Source of the DNA: an uncultured Blautia sp.
Lineage (GTDB): Bacteria; Bacillota; Clostridia; Lachnospirales; Lachnospiraceae
Reading direction: 5' to 3'
Length of the DNA: 64,000 nucleotides
Assembly (NCBI RefSeq): GCF_947654165.1
Contig: NZ_CANTKB010000007.1
Span: 1-64,000, forward strand
Below, piece after piece: positions 17,930 through 26,748 of this stretch. Under the pieces are notes generated by a model, which was not told the DNA's origin, made no database searches, and saw only the letters and a program-made list of their open reading frames with translations. Position 1 is the stretch's first letter. Every line of letters starts with the position of its first letter. Position numbers and translations under genes: made by a program.

Positions 17930-18513
17930 ACTATAAATGAGCAAATTTGAAAAATTGCACAAAACTACACTGCGAATTTCATAAATGAATCAAAATCATT
18001 ACTTTCCTTTGCGCATTGAAAAAGATAACGATACTTTTCCAGCTGAATGGCCTGTGACGAAGGCTTTGTCTTTGAAGCGATCGTATCGTCCACAATACAG
18101 AAAACAGGCTTTCCGGTGCGTGCTGCTTCTGAATAAATAATCTCAATGACAGAGCATTTTAACGTATCTGAAAGTAAGGAATCATCCCATTTTCCGGAAT
18201 TGAGGAAATGGGCAATCGTAGTTCTGTGACAGGAACTGTTTTTAGCAAAGTCCGTGGTTTTTCCATGATATCCTGAAATGAAAATACTGATTAGGATACT
18301 CATAAGATGGTTTATTATTCGGTTCGAATAAAATTTGCATAAGTTTAATTTTTTAAACTGGTTGTATATGAATGAGGAATGATGTATAATATTTGCGAGA
18401 GACACCTTCTTTCGTAAATGTTGCAAATGTTTGTTTAGGCACTTTCATTATACAACACACGGAATCGAGGTGTCTTTCTTTTATGCAAAATCACGAACTT
18501 GCTCATTTATAGT
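17930..18513 (-). mobile_element. Internally deleted insertion sequence with intact ends
   Basis: A perfect 15-bp inverted repeat, ACTATAAATGAGCAA, is at 17930-17944 and, inverted, at 18499-18513; similarity continues imperfectly inward. The 584-bp interval holds only the front part of a transposase gene. This is the pattern of a non-autonomous deletion derivative that could still be moved by a full-length relative. Confidence 0.7.
17965..18426 (-). pseudogene. Truncated DDE transposase
   Basis: A 153-codon frame. Its N-terminus (NIIHHSSFIYNQFKKLNLCK) and FAKNSSCHRTTIAHFLNSGK resemble the helical front of IS4/IS1380-like transposases. The first catalytic Asp region is present in VFCIVDDTIASKTKPSSQ. 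Right after this the sequence jumps to an unrelated-looking tail and stops, so the second Asp and the Glu are missing. The protein cannot be an active transposase alone. The exact IS family is not certain. Confidence 0.65.
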
Positions 18514-18639
18514 ATATTAAAACAAAATATCAATTATCTTTTTGTATTGCCTGTGACCATTATGGAGGAATAAGCAATATGGATATACATAATATTTGTT
18601 ATTCTTTTTGCAAAAACACTTTCCATAAATCACTCACAT

Positions 18640-18900
18640 TTTCCCATCTCCCTGTTTTAGCCTGCTTTTTCAAGGCACGAACAGGCTAAAAATTTCATTG
18701 TATGAATTCCCACCTACCTTTTTTCTTCCCTGATAGGCTGGATTTTTTATCTTCTGCATTCTGGCCTACTTTTCCTCAGGCAAGGATAGGCTAGAATGCT
18801 GCTTTTCTATTTCCCAACCTATCTAGACCTTTTTTTAGTAGGCCACCAGAAAGTTTTCTTCATTTCCCACTTATCTGCCCTGTTTTTTGTAGGCTATATT
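18640..18900. repeat. Degenerate hairpin-like repeats in a gene-free stretch
   Basis: The 480 bp between the deleted IS and the lysA terminator hold no credible gene. Four units begin with a TTCCCA core plus CT/CCT (about 18640, 18706, 18810, 18863). Each runs into pyrimidine-rich sequence with a T run and ends near TAGGC. Several contain short inverted pairs such as TAGCCTG against CAGGCTA (18658-18687) and GGCCTA against TAGGCT. Unit spacing is irregular (66, 104, 53 bp). Nature unknown. Confidence 0.5.
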
Positions 18901-18953
18901 ACTTGTTGGGGGAGATTTAGCATATCTTGACATCCTGTGGAAGCCTTTATAAC

Positions 18954-18995
18954 AAAAAAAGGAGTGCCCCTAAAACATGGTGCGCTCCTTTTTTT
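18954..18995 (-). terminator. Terminator of lysA
   Basis: AAAAAAAGGAGTGC (18954-18967) pairs with GCGCTCCTTTTTTT (18982-18995), with a U tract in the minus-strand RNA directly after the lysA stop codon. Confidence 0.9.
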
Positions 18996-18998
18996 GTA

Positions 18999-20270
18999 TC
19001 ACAGATTCAGTTTTTCATAAAAGTCCAGTCCATCGAAGGTAGCAAAATAGTCTTTCGGAGTCTCCGCTCTTCGGATCAACTGAACACTTCCGTCTTCTTT
19101 CAAAAGAAGTTCTGCTGATTTCAGCTTTCCATTGTAGTTATATCCCATGGAATAACCATGTGCACCTGTATCATGGATCACCAGTAAATCTCCCTTTTCA
19201 ATCTCCGGAAGCATGCGGTCCACTGCGAATTTATCGTTATTTTCACATAATGAGCCAACCACATCATATTTATGATCACATGGCTGATCTTCTTTGCCCA
19301 TTACCGTAATATGATGATAAGCTCCGTACATTGCCGGACGCATTAAGTTTACTGCACAGGCATCTACACCAATGTACTCCTTGTGTGTATGTTTCTCGTG
19401 AATAGCCTTTGTCACCAGACATCCATACGGACCCATCATAAATCTTCCAAGTTCTGTATAGATTGCAATCTCTCCCATTCCGGCAGGTATCAAAATTTCC
19501 TCATAAGCCTCTCTGACCCCTTCTCCAATGGCTTTGATATCATTCGGCTCCTGATCCGGTGTATATGGAATTCCAACACCGCCGGATAAATTGATAAAGC
19601 TCACATGGGCTCCTGTCTCTTTCTCCAGTCTCACTGCCAGTTCAAACAGACGTTTCGCCAGCATTGGATAGTATTGATTGGTAACCGTATTGCTTGCTAA
19701 AAATGCATGAATACCAAACTCTTCTGCTCCTTTATCCTTTAAGATACGAAAAGCCTCAAAAATCTGCTCCTCTGTCATTCCATATTTCGCATCGCCCGGA
19801 TTATCCATAATACCATTGCACACTTCAAAAACTCCACCGGGATTATAGCGACAACTGATTCTTTTTGGAATAGTTCCGATGGCATCTTCCAGGAATGCAA
19901 TGTGTGTAAAATCATCCAGGTTTATGGTCGCTCCCAGCTTGTATGCATACTGAAATTCTTCTTTTGGCGTATCATTGGAAGAAAACATGATTTCTTCCCC
20001 GGTACATCCTATGGCCTCTGAAAGCATCAGCTCTGTGTAAGAAGAGCAGTCACATCCACAGCCATACTCTCTTAAAATATTGATCAAATATGGATTTGGT
20101 GTTGCCTTCACTGCAAAATATTCCTTAAATCCCTTATTCCAGGAAAACGCCTCTTTCATTGCCTTTGCATTTTCACGGATTCCTTTTTCGTCATATAAAT
20201 GAAAAGGAGTGGGGTATTTTTTTACGATTTTTTCCAGTTGCTCTTTGGTAACAAATGTCTTTTTTTCCAT
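18999..20270 (-). CDS. lysA: Diaminopimelate decarboxylase
   Basis: A 423-residue PLP enzyme of the alanine-racemase-fold group that makes lysine from meso-diaminopimelate. The PLP lysine is in KEYFAVKATPNPYLI (residues ~49-63). INLSGGVGIPYTPDQ forms the phosphate loop. The C-terminal domain carries VVGSLCENNDKFA, where Cys comes from the partner subunit's active site. ATG at 20270 follows AAAGGAGAAGATT; a reading extended to 20408 runs into the pyk terminator and is rejected. A relative such as D-ornithine or carboxynorspermidine decarboxylase is a lesser possibility. Confidence 0.85.
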   Translation of the reverse strand: MEKKTFVTKEQLEKIVKKYPTPFHLYDEKGIRENAKAMKEAFSWNKGFKEYFAVKATPNPYLINILREYGCGCDCSSYTELMLSEAIGCTGEEIMFSSNDTPKEEFQYAYKLGATINLDDFTHIAFLEDAIGTIPKRISCRYNPGGVFEVCNGIMDNPGDAKYGMTEEQIFEAFRILKDKGAEEFGIHAFLASNTVTNQYYPMLAKRLFELAVRLEKETGAHVSFINLSGGVGIPYTPDQEPNDIKAIGEGVREAYEEILIPAGMGEIAIYTELGRFMMGPYGCLVTKAIHEKHTHKEYIGVDACAVNLMRPAMYGAYHHITVMGKEDQPCDHKYDVVGSLCENNDKFAVDRMLPEIEKGDLLVIHDTGAHGYSMGYNYNGKLKSAELLLKEDGSVQLIRRAETPKDYFATFDGLDFYEKLNL

Positions 20271-20380
20271 AATCTTCTCCTTTGCCAAATCCCTTTGTTT
20301 GCGATTTTTGTCCCTATTATACGGAAATCTCTTTTGATTTTCAAGTAAATCCGAAATAATTTTGTCTCTTTTTCTGTACA

Positions 20381-20419
20381 AAGAAAAAGAAACCGCACAT
20401 TTTGGCACGGTCTCTTTCT
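20381..20419 (-). terminator. Terminator of pyk
   Basis: On the minus strand AAAGAGACCG pairs with CGGTTTCTTT around a loop and is followed by a T-rich run. It lies between pyk and lysA, so lysA probably has its own promoter. Confidence 0.75.
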
Positions 20420-20433
20420 ATCTTTCTTACCGA

Positions 20434-21870
20434 TCAATATACTTCCATTACCTGCAACATATTGGTTACTACGCCTTCTGCCTTTGTCATATTGGTAGCC
20501 GGGTCGCCTGCTGTCACAACAATGGTCTGTCCCTTCTCCACAAGCTGTTCTCTCTTCACCGTTTCTACCGCATTGATGATAATGTTCTCTGTGGTATCCT
20601 TCTGATAACCCTTTAGAGGAGTAACGCCCCAGTAAAGCTGCATTTTATGTCTTACGGATTCATTTGGAGAAACCGCATAAATTGGCATTACAGGACGGAA
20701 ACTGGAAATCAGGCGAGCTGTTTTTCCACCAACCGTAGGAGTAAGGATGCAGGATGCTCCCAGGTTTCTTGCAGTACGTACGGATGCGATTCCGATCGCA
20801 CAGGATACTTTTTTCTCTTTGGACATCTGTCTGTGCTGGATATATTTATCATAGTCCATATACTGCTCTGTGTTTTCTGCAATCTCTCCCATCATTTTCA
20901 ATGCTTCTACCGGATATTTTCCTGCTGCTGTTTCACCGGAAAGCATAATGGCATCTGTACCGTCATAGATCGCATTGGCAACGTCTGTAACCTCTGCTCT
21001 GGTAGGACGAGGATTTCTCATCATGGAATCCAGCATCTGTGTCGCAGTGATAACCGGTGTATAGTTTTCATTACATTTGTTAATGATCATCTTCTGGATA
21101 TGAGGAACCTCCTGTGCAGGAATTTCTACTCCGAGATCTCCTCTGGCAACCATGATTCCGTCTGCTTCTGCGATGATCTCATCCAGATTCTCCATACCCT
21201 CCGCATTTTCAATTTTTGCAATGATCTCAATGGATTCTGCATGATACTCTGCGAGAATCTGGCGAATTTCTCTTATTGCCTCTGCGCTGCGGACAAAAGA
21301 AGCTGCGATAAAATCAATGTTCCGCTGAATACCGAAAACAATGTCTTCTTTATCTTTCTCGGTGATAGCCGGAAGTTTTACTTTTACATTCGGAACATTG
21401 ACGCCCTTTTTCTCTCCCAGTTCTCCTCCGTTTACAATCTGGCAGATAATATCTCCATTGTTTACCGCTTTGACCTGAAGTGCAATCAATCCGTCATCAA
21501 TCAGGATATAATTACCTTCCTGTACATCCTTTGCCAGTCCTTCGTAAGTAATGGAACATCCTTTTTCATTTCCTACGATTTCTTCTGTATGAAGAATAAA
21601 TTCTTCACCCTCTTTCAGAGTCACTTTTTTATGGTCTTCTAACAGACCAGTACGGATTTCCGGTCCTTTTGTATCTAATAAAATAGCTACCGGTTTATCC
21701 AGCTCTTTTCTTACACTTTTCAGAATCTCCATACGATTCTTCTGTTCTTCATGATCCCCGTGAGAAAAGTTAAAACGGGCTACATTCATTCCATTTTCCA
21801 CCAGCGCCTTCATTGTCTCTCTGTTATCTGTGTTTGGTCCCATAGTGCATACAATTTTAGTTCTGCGCAT
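20434..21870 (-). CDS. pyk: Pyruvate kinase
   Basis: A 478-residue pyruvate kinase, the last ATP-forming step of glycolysis. The chain starts MRRTKIVCTMGPNTDN, then has FNFSHGDHEEQ. The active-site block IEIIAKIENAEGMENLDEI contains the catalytic Lys, and MVARGDLGVEIP follows. The C-terminal domain (residues ~350-478) has the normal length and lacks the extra PEP-utiliser domain seen in Bacillus enzymes. The ATG is preceded by GGAGGAAAAAATGA. Confidence 0.97.
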   Translation of the reverse strand: MRRTKIVCTMGPNTDNRETMKALVENGMNVARFNFSHGDHEEQKNRMEILKSVRKELDKPVAILLDTKGPEIRTGLLEDHKKVTLKEGEEFILHTEEIVGNEKGCSITYEGLAKDVQEGNYILIDDGLIALQVKAVNNGDIICQIVNGGELGEKKGVNVPNVKVKLPAITEKDKEDIVFGIQRNIDFIAASFVRSAEAIREIRQILAEYHAESIEIIAKIENAEGMENLDEIIAEADGIMVARGDLGVEIPAQEVPHIQKMIINKCNENYTPVITATQMLDSMMRNPRPTRAEVTDVANAIYDGTDAIMLSGETAAGKYPVEALKMMGEIAENTEQYMDYDKYIQHRQMSKEKKVSCAIGIASVRTARNLGASCILTPTVGGKTARLISSFRPVMPIYAVSPNESVRHKMQLYWGVTPLKGYQKDTTENIIINAVETVKREQLVEKGQTIVVTAGDPATNMTKAEGVVTNMLQVMEVY

Positions 21871-21943
21871 TCATTTTTTCCTCCATCTATCTTCTACTTA
21901 TAGATACCCCGGCAGAAACCGGGGCATTTACTTCTATATCCAA

Positions 21944-22789
21944 TTATTTAATATGTTGATGGGTAAACAGGTGATCCTGACAATACTCATAATTTCCGTT
22001 ACATTTGGAACAAAAACGGAATTCCAGATTATCCCCATCTTTTTCTGTTCTTCCACACACGGCACACTTATGTTTTGTAACACCATTTGCCATCTTAGGA
22101 TGAACCGCTTTTTTAAACTGCTGCTTTCGGTGAATCTCCTGCGGAGATATACTTCTGTAATTTCTGGTAGCCAGAAAATAAATAATAAAATTTAAAAGGG
22201 ATGCAATAATCACGGTACGAATACCCCAATCCCCTTTTACCATATCATAGAGCAAATATGCCACATCCAAATATGCAAGATATTTCATCTTGATCGGTAT
22301 GATCATCATAAACAATACCTGCATGTCCGGATAATTCATGGCAAATGCCAGAAAAATCGACAGGTTGATATAGTATGTTGAAAATGCAGGCATATAATAT
22401 ATCGATGTGCTGCCCATAAAAAAATATAACAAAAATGCTCCTACAATGGTGAAGATAATTCCACCGAGCACATAAACATTATAACGGAAAGCTCCCCAGG
22501 TTCTCTCAAGGGTCGTTCCCAGCGAATAATAAAACATCAGCATGATCAGCACAAAAAGAATATTATCGCTTCCGGGCGGAATCAAAAGCCATGATACCAG
22601 TCTCCAAACCTGTCCGGCCTGCAGAATATGTGCAGGACTAAGATACAGATAGGAAATCAGGTGAATATCAAAAAGTGCCTGCAGATATTCCAGACCAAAC
22701 CCGATGATATAACATATAATCATATACTTTGTAAGGTTATGAATGGCATACCGCCCGAACTTTCGCTCCATTTTGTTCAAAAAATTCAT
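21944..22789 (-). CDS. Rhomboid-like membrane protein with C-terminal zinc ribbon, probably non-proteolytic
   Basis: A 281-residue protein with about six membrane segments in residues ~20-210, arranged like rhomboids (including the L1-loop-like GQVWRLVSWLLIPPG). The catalytic GxSG of helix 4 is not visible; the matching stretch reads YYINLSIFLAFAM. No conserved catalytic His is evident either. The cytosolic tail has a treble Cys/His module: CAVCGRTEKDGD, then FCSKCNGNYEYCQDH. It is therefore best called a pseudo-rhomboid with a metal-binding tail. It lies between corA and pyk on the same strand. Confidence 0.7.
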   Translation of the reverse strand: MNFLNKMERKFGRYAIHNLTKYMIICYIIGFGLEYLQALFDIHLISYLYLSPAHILQAGQVWRLVSWLLIPPGSDNILFVLIMLMFYYSLGTTLERTWGAFRYNVYVLGGIIFTIVGAFLLYFFMGSTSIYYMPAFSTYYINLSIFLAFAMNYPDMQVLFMMIIPIKMKYLAYLDVAYLLYDMVKGDWGIRTVIIASLLNFIIYFLATRNYRSISPQEIHRKQQFKKAVHPKMANGVTKHKCAVCGRTEKDGDNLEFRFCSKCNGNYEYCQDHLFTHQHIK

Positions 22790-22809
22790 ATAGTCTCCTC
22801 GATTCTATT

Positions 22810-23751
22810 TTAAAATAAATTCTTTTTGGAGAAGATAAACGCTACTACCAAGCTTAAAAGAAGTGACAATACAATCACTATGGCAAACCCCTCCGGATGT
22901 CCTGCAAAAGGCATTCCCTTGGCATTCAGATTCATTCCGTAAGCACTGAAAATCATGGTCGGTATGGACATGACAATCGTCACAGTTGCCAAAAATTTCA
23001 TCACGATATTCAGATTATTGGAAACAATAGAAGCAAATGCCTCTGTCATACCACTTAAAATACCGCTGTAAATATTCGCCATCTCGATCGCCTGTTTATT
23101 CTCTATGATGACATCTTCCAGCAGATCTGTATCGTCCGGATATTGTTTGATTCGCTCTACCTTCAATAGTTTCTCCAGTACCATTTCATTAGACCGTAAG
23201 GACGTTGTAAAATAGACCAGCGATTTCTCCAGTTCCAAAAGCTCAATCAGCTCCTGATTTTTGGTAGATTCCTGAAGCTTTTCTTCTACTTCCTCACTCT
23301 TCTTATCAATGATACGCAGATAATGCAAAAACATACTTGCATTTTTATACAGAATCTGCAAAATAAATCTTGTCTTCATGTAAGTATAAAAATTCCGCAC
23401 TCTTCCGTCCATAAATCGGCTCAGCACGGATGTGTCTTCCAGGCAGACCGTAATAATGATCTCTTCTGTGACAATAATAGACAGAGGAATGGTTCCATAC
23501 CAGTCTTTTTCTCCACGTTCCTCCAGAATCGGTGTGTCCACAATAATCAGGGTATACTCATCTTCTACCTCAATACGGGAACGTTCTTCCTCATCCAAAG
23601 GTGCCCTCAAGTCATCCACTTCAATGTGGTAACGCCTGGCGATCTCGAAAATTTCTGTAGCCGTAGGATCTGTCAGTGCCAGCCAACAGCCTTCGCTCGC
23701 TTCGTCCACCTGATGAATCTTTCCATCCACTGTCTTGAATATTCTAATCAT
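22810..23751 (-). CDS. corA: CorA family divalent-cation transporter
   Basis: A 313-residue CorA-type Mg2+/Co2+ channel. It has the long N-terminal cytosolic domain, the pore helix and the signature YGMNLNAKGMPF before the last membrane segment, and ends with basic residues (FSKKNLF). The ATG at 23751 follows AAGGGAGAAACC and is preferred to the ATG at 23766, whose ribosome site is only two bases away. It lies 20 bp upstream of the rhomboid-like gene, so the two are likely co-transcribed. Confidence 0.93.
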   Translation of the reverse strand: MIRIFKTVDGKIHQVDEASEGCWLALTDPTATEIFEIARRYHIEVDDLRAPLDEEERSRIEVEDEYTLIIVDTPILEERGEKDWYGTIPLSIIVTEEIIITVCLEDTSVLSRFMDGRVRNFYTYMKTRFILQILYKNASMFLHYLRIIDKKSEEVEEKLQESTKNQELIELLELEKSLVYFTTSLRSNEMVLEKLLKVERIKQYPDDTDLLEDVIIENKQAIEMANIYSGILSGMTEAFASIVSNNLNIVMKFLATVTIVMSIPTMIFSAYGMNLNAKGMPFAGHPEGFAIVIVLSLLLSLVVAFIFSKKNLF

Positions 23752-23914
23752 GGTTTCTCCCTTCATTTCCTGCTGTTCACAGAAAACCGGGAAAACCGGG
23801 TCTGTCAGCAGGAATTCTATTCTATTTTATTTTTTTTCTTATACTGTTTCCTCTTCCCAGGACAAGGCCCGCTTTCCATAATTTGCACTTCCTTTTATTC
23901 AAAAAATTTTCCGG

Positions 23915-24970
23915 TTATACTTCGCATTTTGAAAAAATGATACTGTTTGGAGTCTCTACCTTCATTGGTTTCCCCTTCATGACCAGTAATTTTTTCTCAT
24001 AGTCAATGGTAAACGTGGTAATGGAATTGGACTCATGATTTACCACTGCCAGATGTTTTCCATCCGGGAATACATCCAGGTCTTTTGGATAGCTGCCGCT
24101 GATCGGCAGAATAAACTGTTTCTCAAGAAGCCCTGTCTCTTCATCACGCTTATACATAGCAACCGTATCTTCTCCTGCTGTGGAGCAGAAGACGTATTTT
24201 CCATCCGGAGACAGACACATACCGGAAGTCGCATCGTGTTCCCGGTCATGCTGAGATGCCAGAGTAGTCTCTGTCTGCAGCAGTTCAAAAACAGGATTCT
24301 TACCGCTTCCGTCATAACGGAATACCTGGATGGTATTGTTTAATTCAAAATTCAGATAGGCAAACTTGCCATCCGGGCTGAATTTGATCAGTCTTGGTCC
24401 TGATTCTCTCTGACACCTTAAGATATCTACCAGTTCCAGACGATTGGTTCTGGCATTTACCCGATAAATCTTCATCTGGTCAATCCCGTTATCCACTGCA
24501 CACAGGTATTTATTATCCGGTGTAGGTCTTACACAGCTTACATGGGGACGGAAATTTCGCTCTGCTACACTCCCAAGACCTCTGTGGAAAACACCATCTA
24601 CAACACTTCCGAGACGTCCGTCACGATGGGTATGCACCACAGTGACCTTACCGTCATGATAGCCTGCCACATACAGATATTTTCCTTCTTCATCTGTGGA
24701 TAAATGGCATCCTCTCATACCATCGATGTCAACTTTATTGATAAAAGTCAAATCGCCGTCCGGAGCAATGGCAAATACAGCAACGCCTTCATCTGCAATG
24801 GAATACAGGTATTTTCCGTTTACAGAACGGGCAAGATGAGAAGAATTGTTTACAGGAACTACTTTTCGCTCTGTCAAAGTTCCCTCTTCCACATTGACAT
24901 CATACAAGTGGATTCCAATACTGCTTCCATGGGTATATGTTCCGACATATGCAACATACTTTTCTTTCAT
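23915..24970 (-). CDS. Beta-propeller lactonase family protein (YbhE/Pgl type)
   Basis: A 351-residue seven-bladed propeller of the 6-phosphogluconolactonase (YbhE) / carboxymuconate cyclase family. Repeated blade motifs are visible: LSPDGKYVFCS, FSPDGKFAYLN, TPDNKYLCAVDNG, VFPDGKHLAVVNH. The start MKEKYVAYVGTYTHGSSIGI matches the family (YVGTYT). The enzyme may hydrolyse 6-phosphogluconolactone in the pentose phosphate pathway; no adjacent zwf or gnd supports this, so the substrate stays open. ATG follows GAGGATATTGCATAA. Confidence 0.82.
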   Translation of the reverse strand: MKEKYVAYVGTYTHGSSIGIHLYDVNVEEGTLTERKVVPVNNSSHLARSVNGKYLYSIADEGVAVFAIAPDGDLTFINKVDIDGMRGCHLSTDEEGKYLYVAGYHDGKVTVVHTHRDGRLGSVVDGVFHRGLGSVAERNFRPHVSCVRPTPDNKYLCAVDNGIDQMKIYRVNARTNRLELVDILRCQRESGPRLIKFSPDGKFAYLNFELNNTIQVFRYDGSGKNPVFELLQTETTLASQHDREHDATSGMCLSPDGKYVFCSTAGEDTVAMYKRDEETGLLEKQFILPISGSYPKDLDVFPDGKHLAVVNHESNSITTFTIDYEKKLLVMKGKPMKVETPNSIIFSKCEV

Positions 24971-25115
24971 TTATGCAATATCCTCCTGTTTTATTTTTTC
25001 CAATACCTAGGGACATTCTACCACAAACTTTTTTTTAATACAATGTACTTTCTGCTGTTTTCCTGTAATATCATAAATTAAATACTAATTTAAACAGGAT
25101 TTAAAGTGTTGGATA

Positions 25116-25143
25116 TTGACATGGGTTTCTCCTTTAGTATAAT
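25116..25143 (+). promoter_or_regulatory. Promoter of the pot operon
   Basis: TTGACA (25116-25121), 16-bp spacer, TATAAT (25138-25143), followed 26 bp later by the potA start with GGAAAGGAGAAGCAA as ribosome site. Confidence 0.8.
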
Positions 25144-25169
25144 GGATTTATTATGGAAAGGAGAAGCAA

Positions 25170-26747
25170 ATGGAAGAGAAAAAAATTATAGAGTTTCGCA
25201 ATATCGTGAAAAGTTTTGACGGCCAGGTCATCCTAAAAGGCATCAACCTGGACATTTATGAAAATGAATTTGTTACCCTTCTGGGACCCAGTGGATGTGG
25301 TAAGACAACCTTGCTTCGTATTCTGGGAGGATTTCTCCAGGCAGACGAGGGAAAAGTCATCTTTGACGGAGAAGAAATCAACCAGAAACCGCCTTATGAA
25401 AGGGAATTAAACACTGTATTCCAAAAGTATGCCCTGTTTCCTCATTTAAATGTGTATGAAAATATTGCTTTCGGGCTTAAAATCAAAAAAGTGAGTAAGG
25501 ACATCATTGACCAGAAAGTTATGATGATGCTGAAACTGATCGGTCTCGAGGGCTATGAAAATAAAAATACCACCCTTCTGTCCGGCGGGCAGCAGCAGCG
25601 TGTTGCCATTGCCAGAGCTCTGGTCAATGAACCAAAAGTTCTGCTCCTGGACGAGCCTCTGGCTGCTCTTGACTTAAAACTGCGAAAAGAGATGCAGTAT
25701 GAGCTGAAACGGATTCAGCAGGAGGTAGGAATCACCTTTATTTTTGTTACCCATGACCAAGAAGAAGCCCTTACCATGTCTGACAAGATCGTTGTTATGA
25801 AAAACGGCGAGATCCAGCAGGTGGGAACACCACAGGAAATCTACAATGAGCCTTCCAACCGTTTTGTCGCAAATTTCATCGGAGAAAGCAATATCCTGCC
25901 CGGTGTGATGCTGGAGGATTACAAAGTCCGTTTTGATGATATCACCTTTGACTGTGTGGATTATGGTTTCAAAGAAAACGAGCCTGTTGACGTGGTGATC
26001 CGCCCGGAAGATATTGATATCGTAGATGTCAAGGACGGCAAGATGACTGGTGAAGTGTTAAGCGTACTGTTTAAAGGCGTTCACTATGAGATTATGGTGG
26101 AAACCGTTCCCGGAACCAGTGTTACTGTGGATATGCGTGTTATCCGAAACCATGACGTAGCCAGTGAGGACGGTTCCGAAAAGATCAGTGCCAATAATTT
26201 CTATGTGGATATTGATGATGTGGAAAATCTGGATGAAAAAGAAATCATTGCCCTCTCCAATGCCCAGGCATGGGATGTCGCCAGTGATGAATTTATCTCT
26301 GTTGCAAAAGTAGAGTACGAGCTTGCCAGGGAAGAAGGAGAATATCCGGTTACCTTCAGCACTGCCAAGGGAACCAGCATCCAGCGTACGATCTTTGTGG
26401 TGGATCAGCCTTTCGTAAAAAATGAAAAAGCAAACGAAGCGGTCATGGCCTTTAACTTCTTTAAGACCGTAGATGAAATCCAGGAATCTCAGGCACTGGA
26501 TACGGAACTGAAAACCTGGGCCAACGCACAGGGCTGGAAGCTCAGTGATGAAAACCAGAGTGTTGATCTGAGTGTTGACTATGATTTCGATGCTGAGACC
26601 GTAAAGGAAGGAGTTTATAAAATCACCTTCTGGACCACAGGACGGGAATTTAAGATCCACACCACCGATTATTCCCAGGAAGGACAGGAAGTCGGCCTGA
26701 CCTTTTTCCCGGAAGATATCCATGTCATGTCAAAGGTAGGTTATTAA
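25170..26747 (+). CDS. potA: Spermidine/putrescine ABC transporter ATPase with large insertion in the TOBE domain
   Basis: A 525-residue ATPase, about 170 longer than usual PotA. Residues 1-235 are a standard ABC domain: Walker A GPSGCGKTT, signature LLSGGQQQR, Walker B LLLDEPLAALD. The TOBE_2 domain starts at ~240, is interrupted after KGVHYEIMVETVPG and resumes at ~490 with FKIHTTDYSQEGQEVGL and FFPEDIHVM. The intervening ~170 residues contain two related segments (NAQAWDVASDEFISVAKVEY and NAQGWKLSDENQSVDLSVDY). Both end in strand patterns like bacterial Ig-like domains. It pairs with PotB and PotCD downstream (1-bp gap to potB). Confidence 0.92.
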   Translation: MEEKKIIEFRNIVKSFDGQVILKGINLDIYENEFVTLLGPSGCGKTTLLRILGGFLQADEGKVIFDGEEINQKPPYERELNTVFQKYALFPHLNVYENIAFGLKIKKVSKDIIDQKVMMMLKLIGLEGYENKNTTLLSGGQQQRVAIARALVNEPKVLLLDEPLAALDLKLRKEMQYELKRIQQEVGITFIFVTHDQEEALTMSDKIVVMKNGEIQQVGTPQEIYNEPSNRFVANFIGESNILPGVMLEDYKVRFDDITFDCVDYGFKENEPVDVVIRPEDIDIVDVKDGKMTGEVLSVLFKGVHYEIMVETVPGTSVTVDMRVIRNHDVASEDGSEKISANNFYVDIDDVENLDEKEIIALSNAQAWDVASDEFISVAKVEYELAREEGEYPVTFSTAKGTSIQRTIFVVDQPFVKNEKANEAVMAFNFFKTVDEIQESQALDTELKTWANAQGWKLSDENQSVDLSVDYDFDAETVKEGVYKITFWTTGREFKIHTTDYSQEGQEVGLTFFPEDIHVMSKVGY

Positions 26748-26748
26748 A

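Noticed and set aside
18640..18900. CRISPR array
   Set aside because: Units are unequal in length and sequence, spacers are not of uniform size and no cas gene is nearby.
20271..20433. Lysine riboswitch before lysA
   Set aside because: The 160-bp gap holds the pyk terminator and no recognisable riboswitch core.
26058..26723. 221-codon open frame antisense to the end of potA
   Set aside because: It mirrors the inserted potA segment; the plus strand has continuous TOBE sequence on both sides and a coupled downstream gene.
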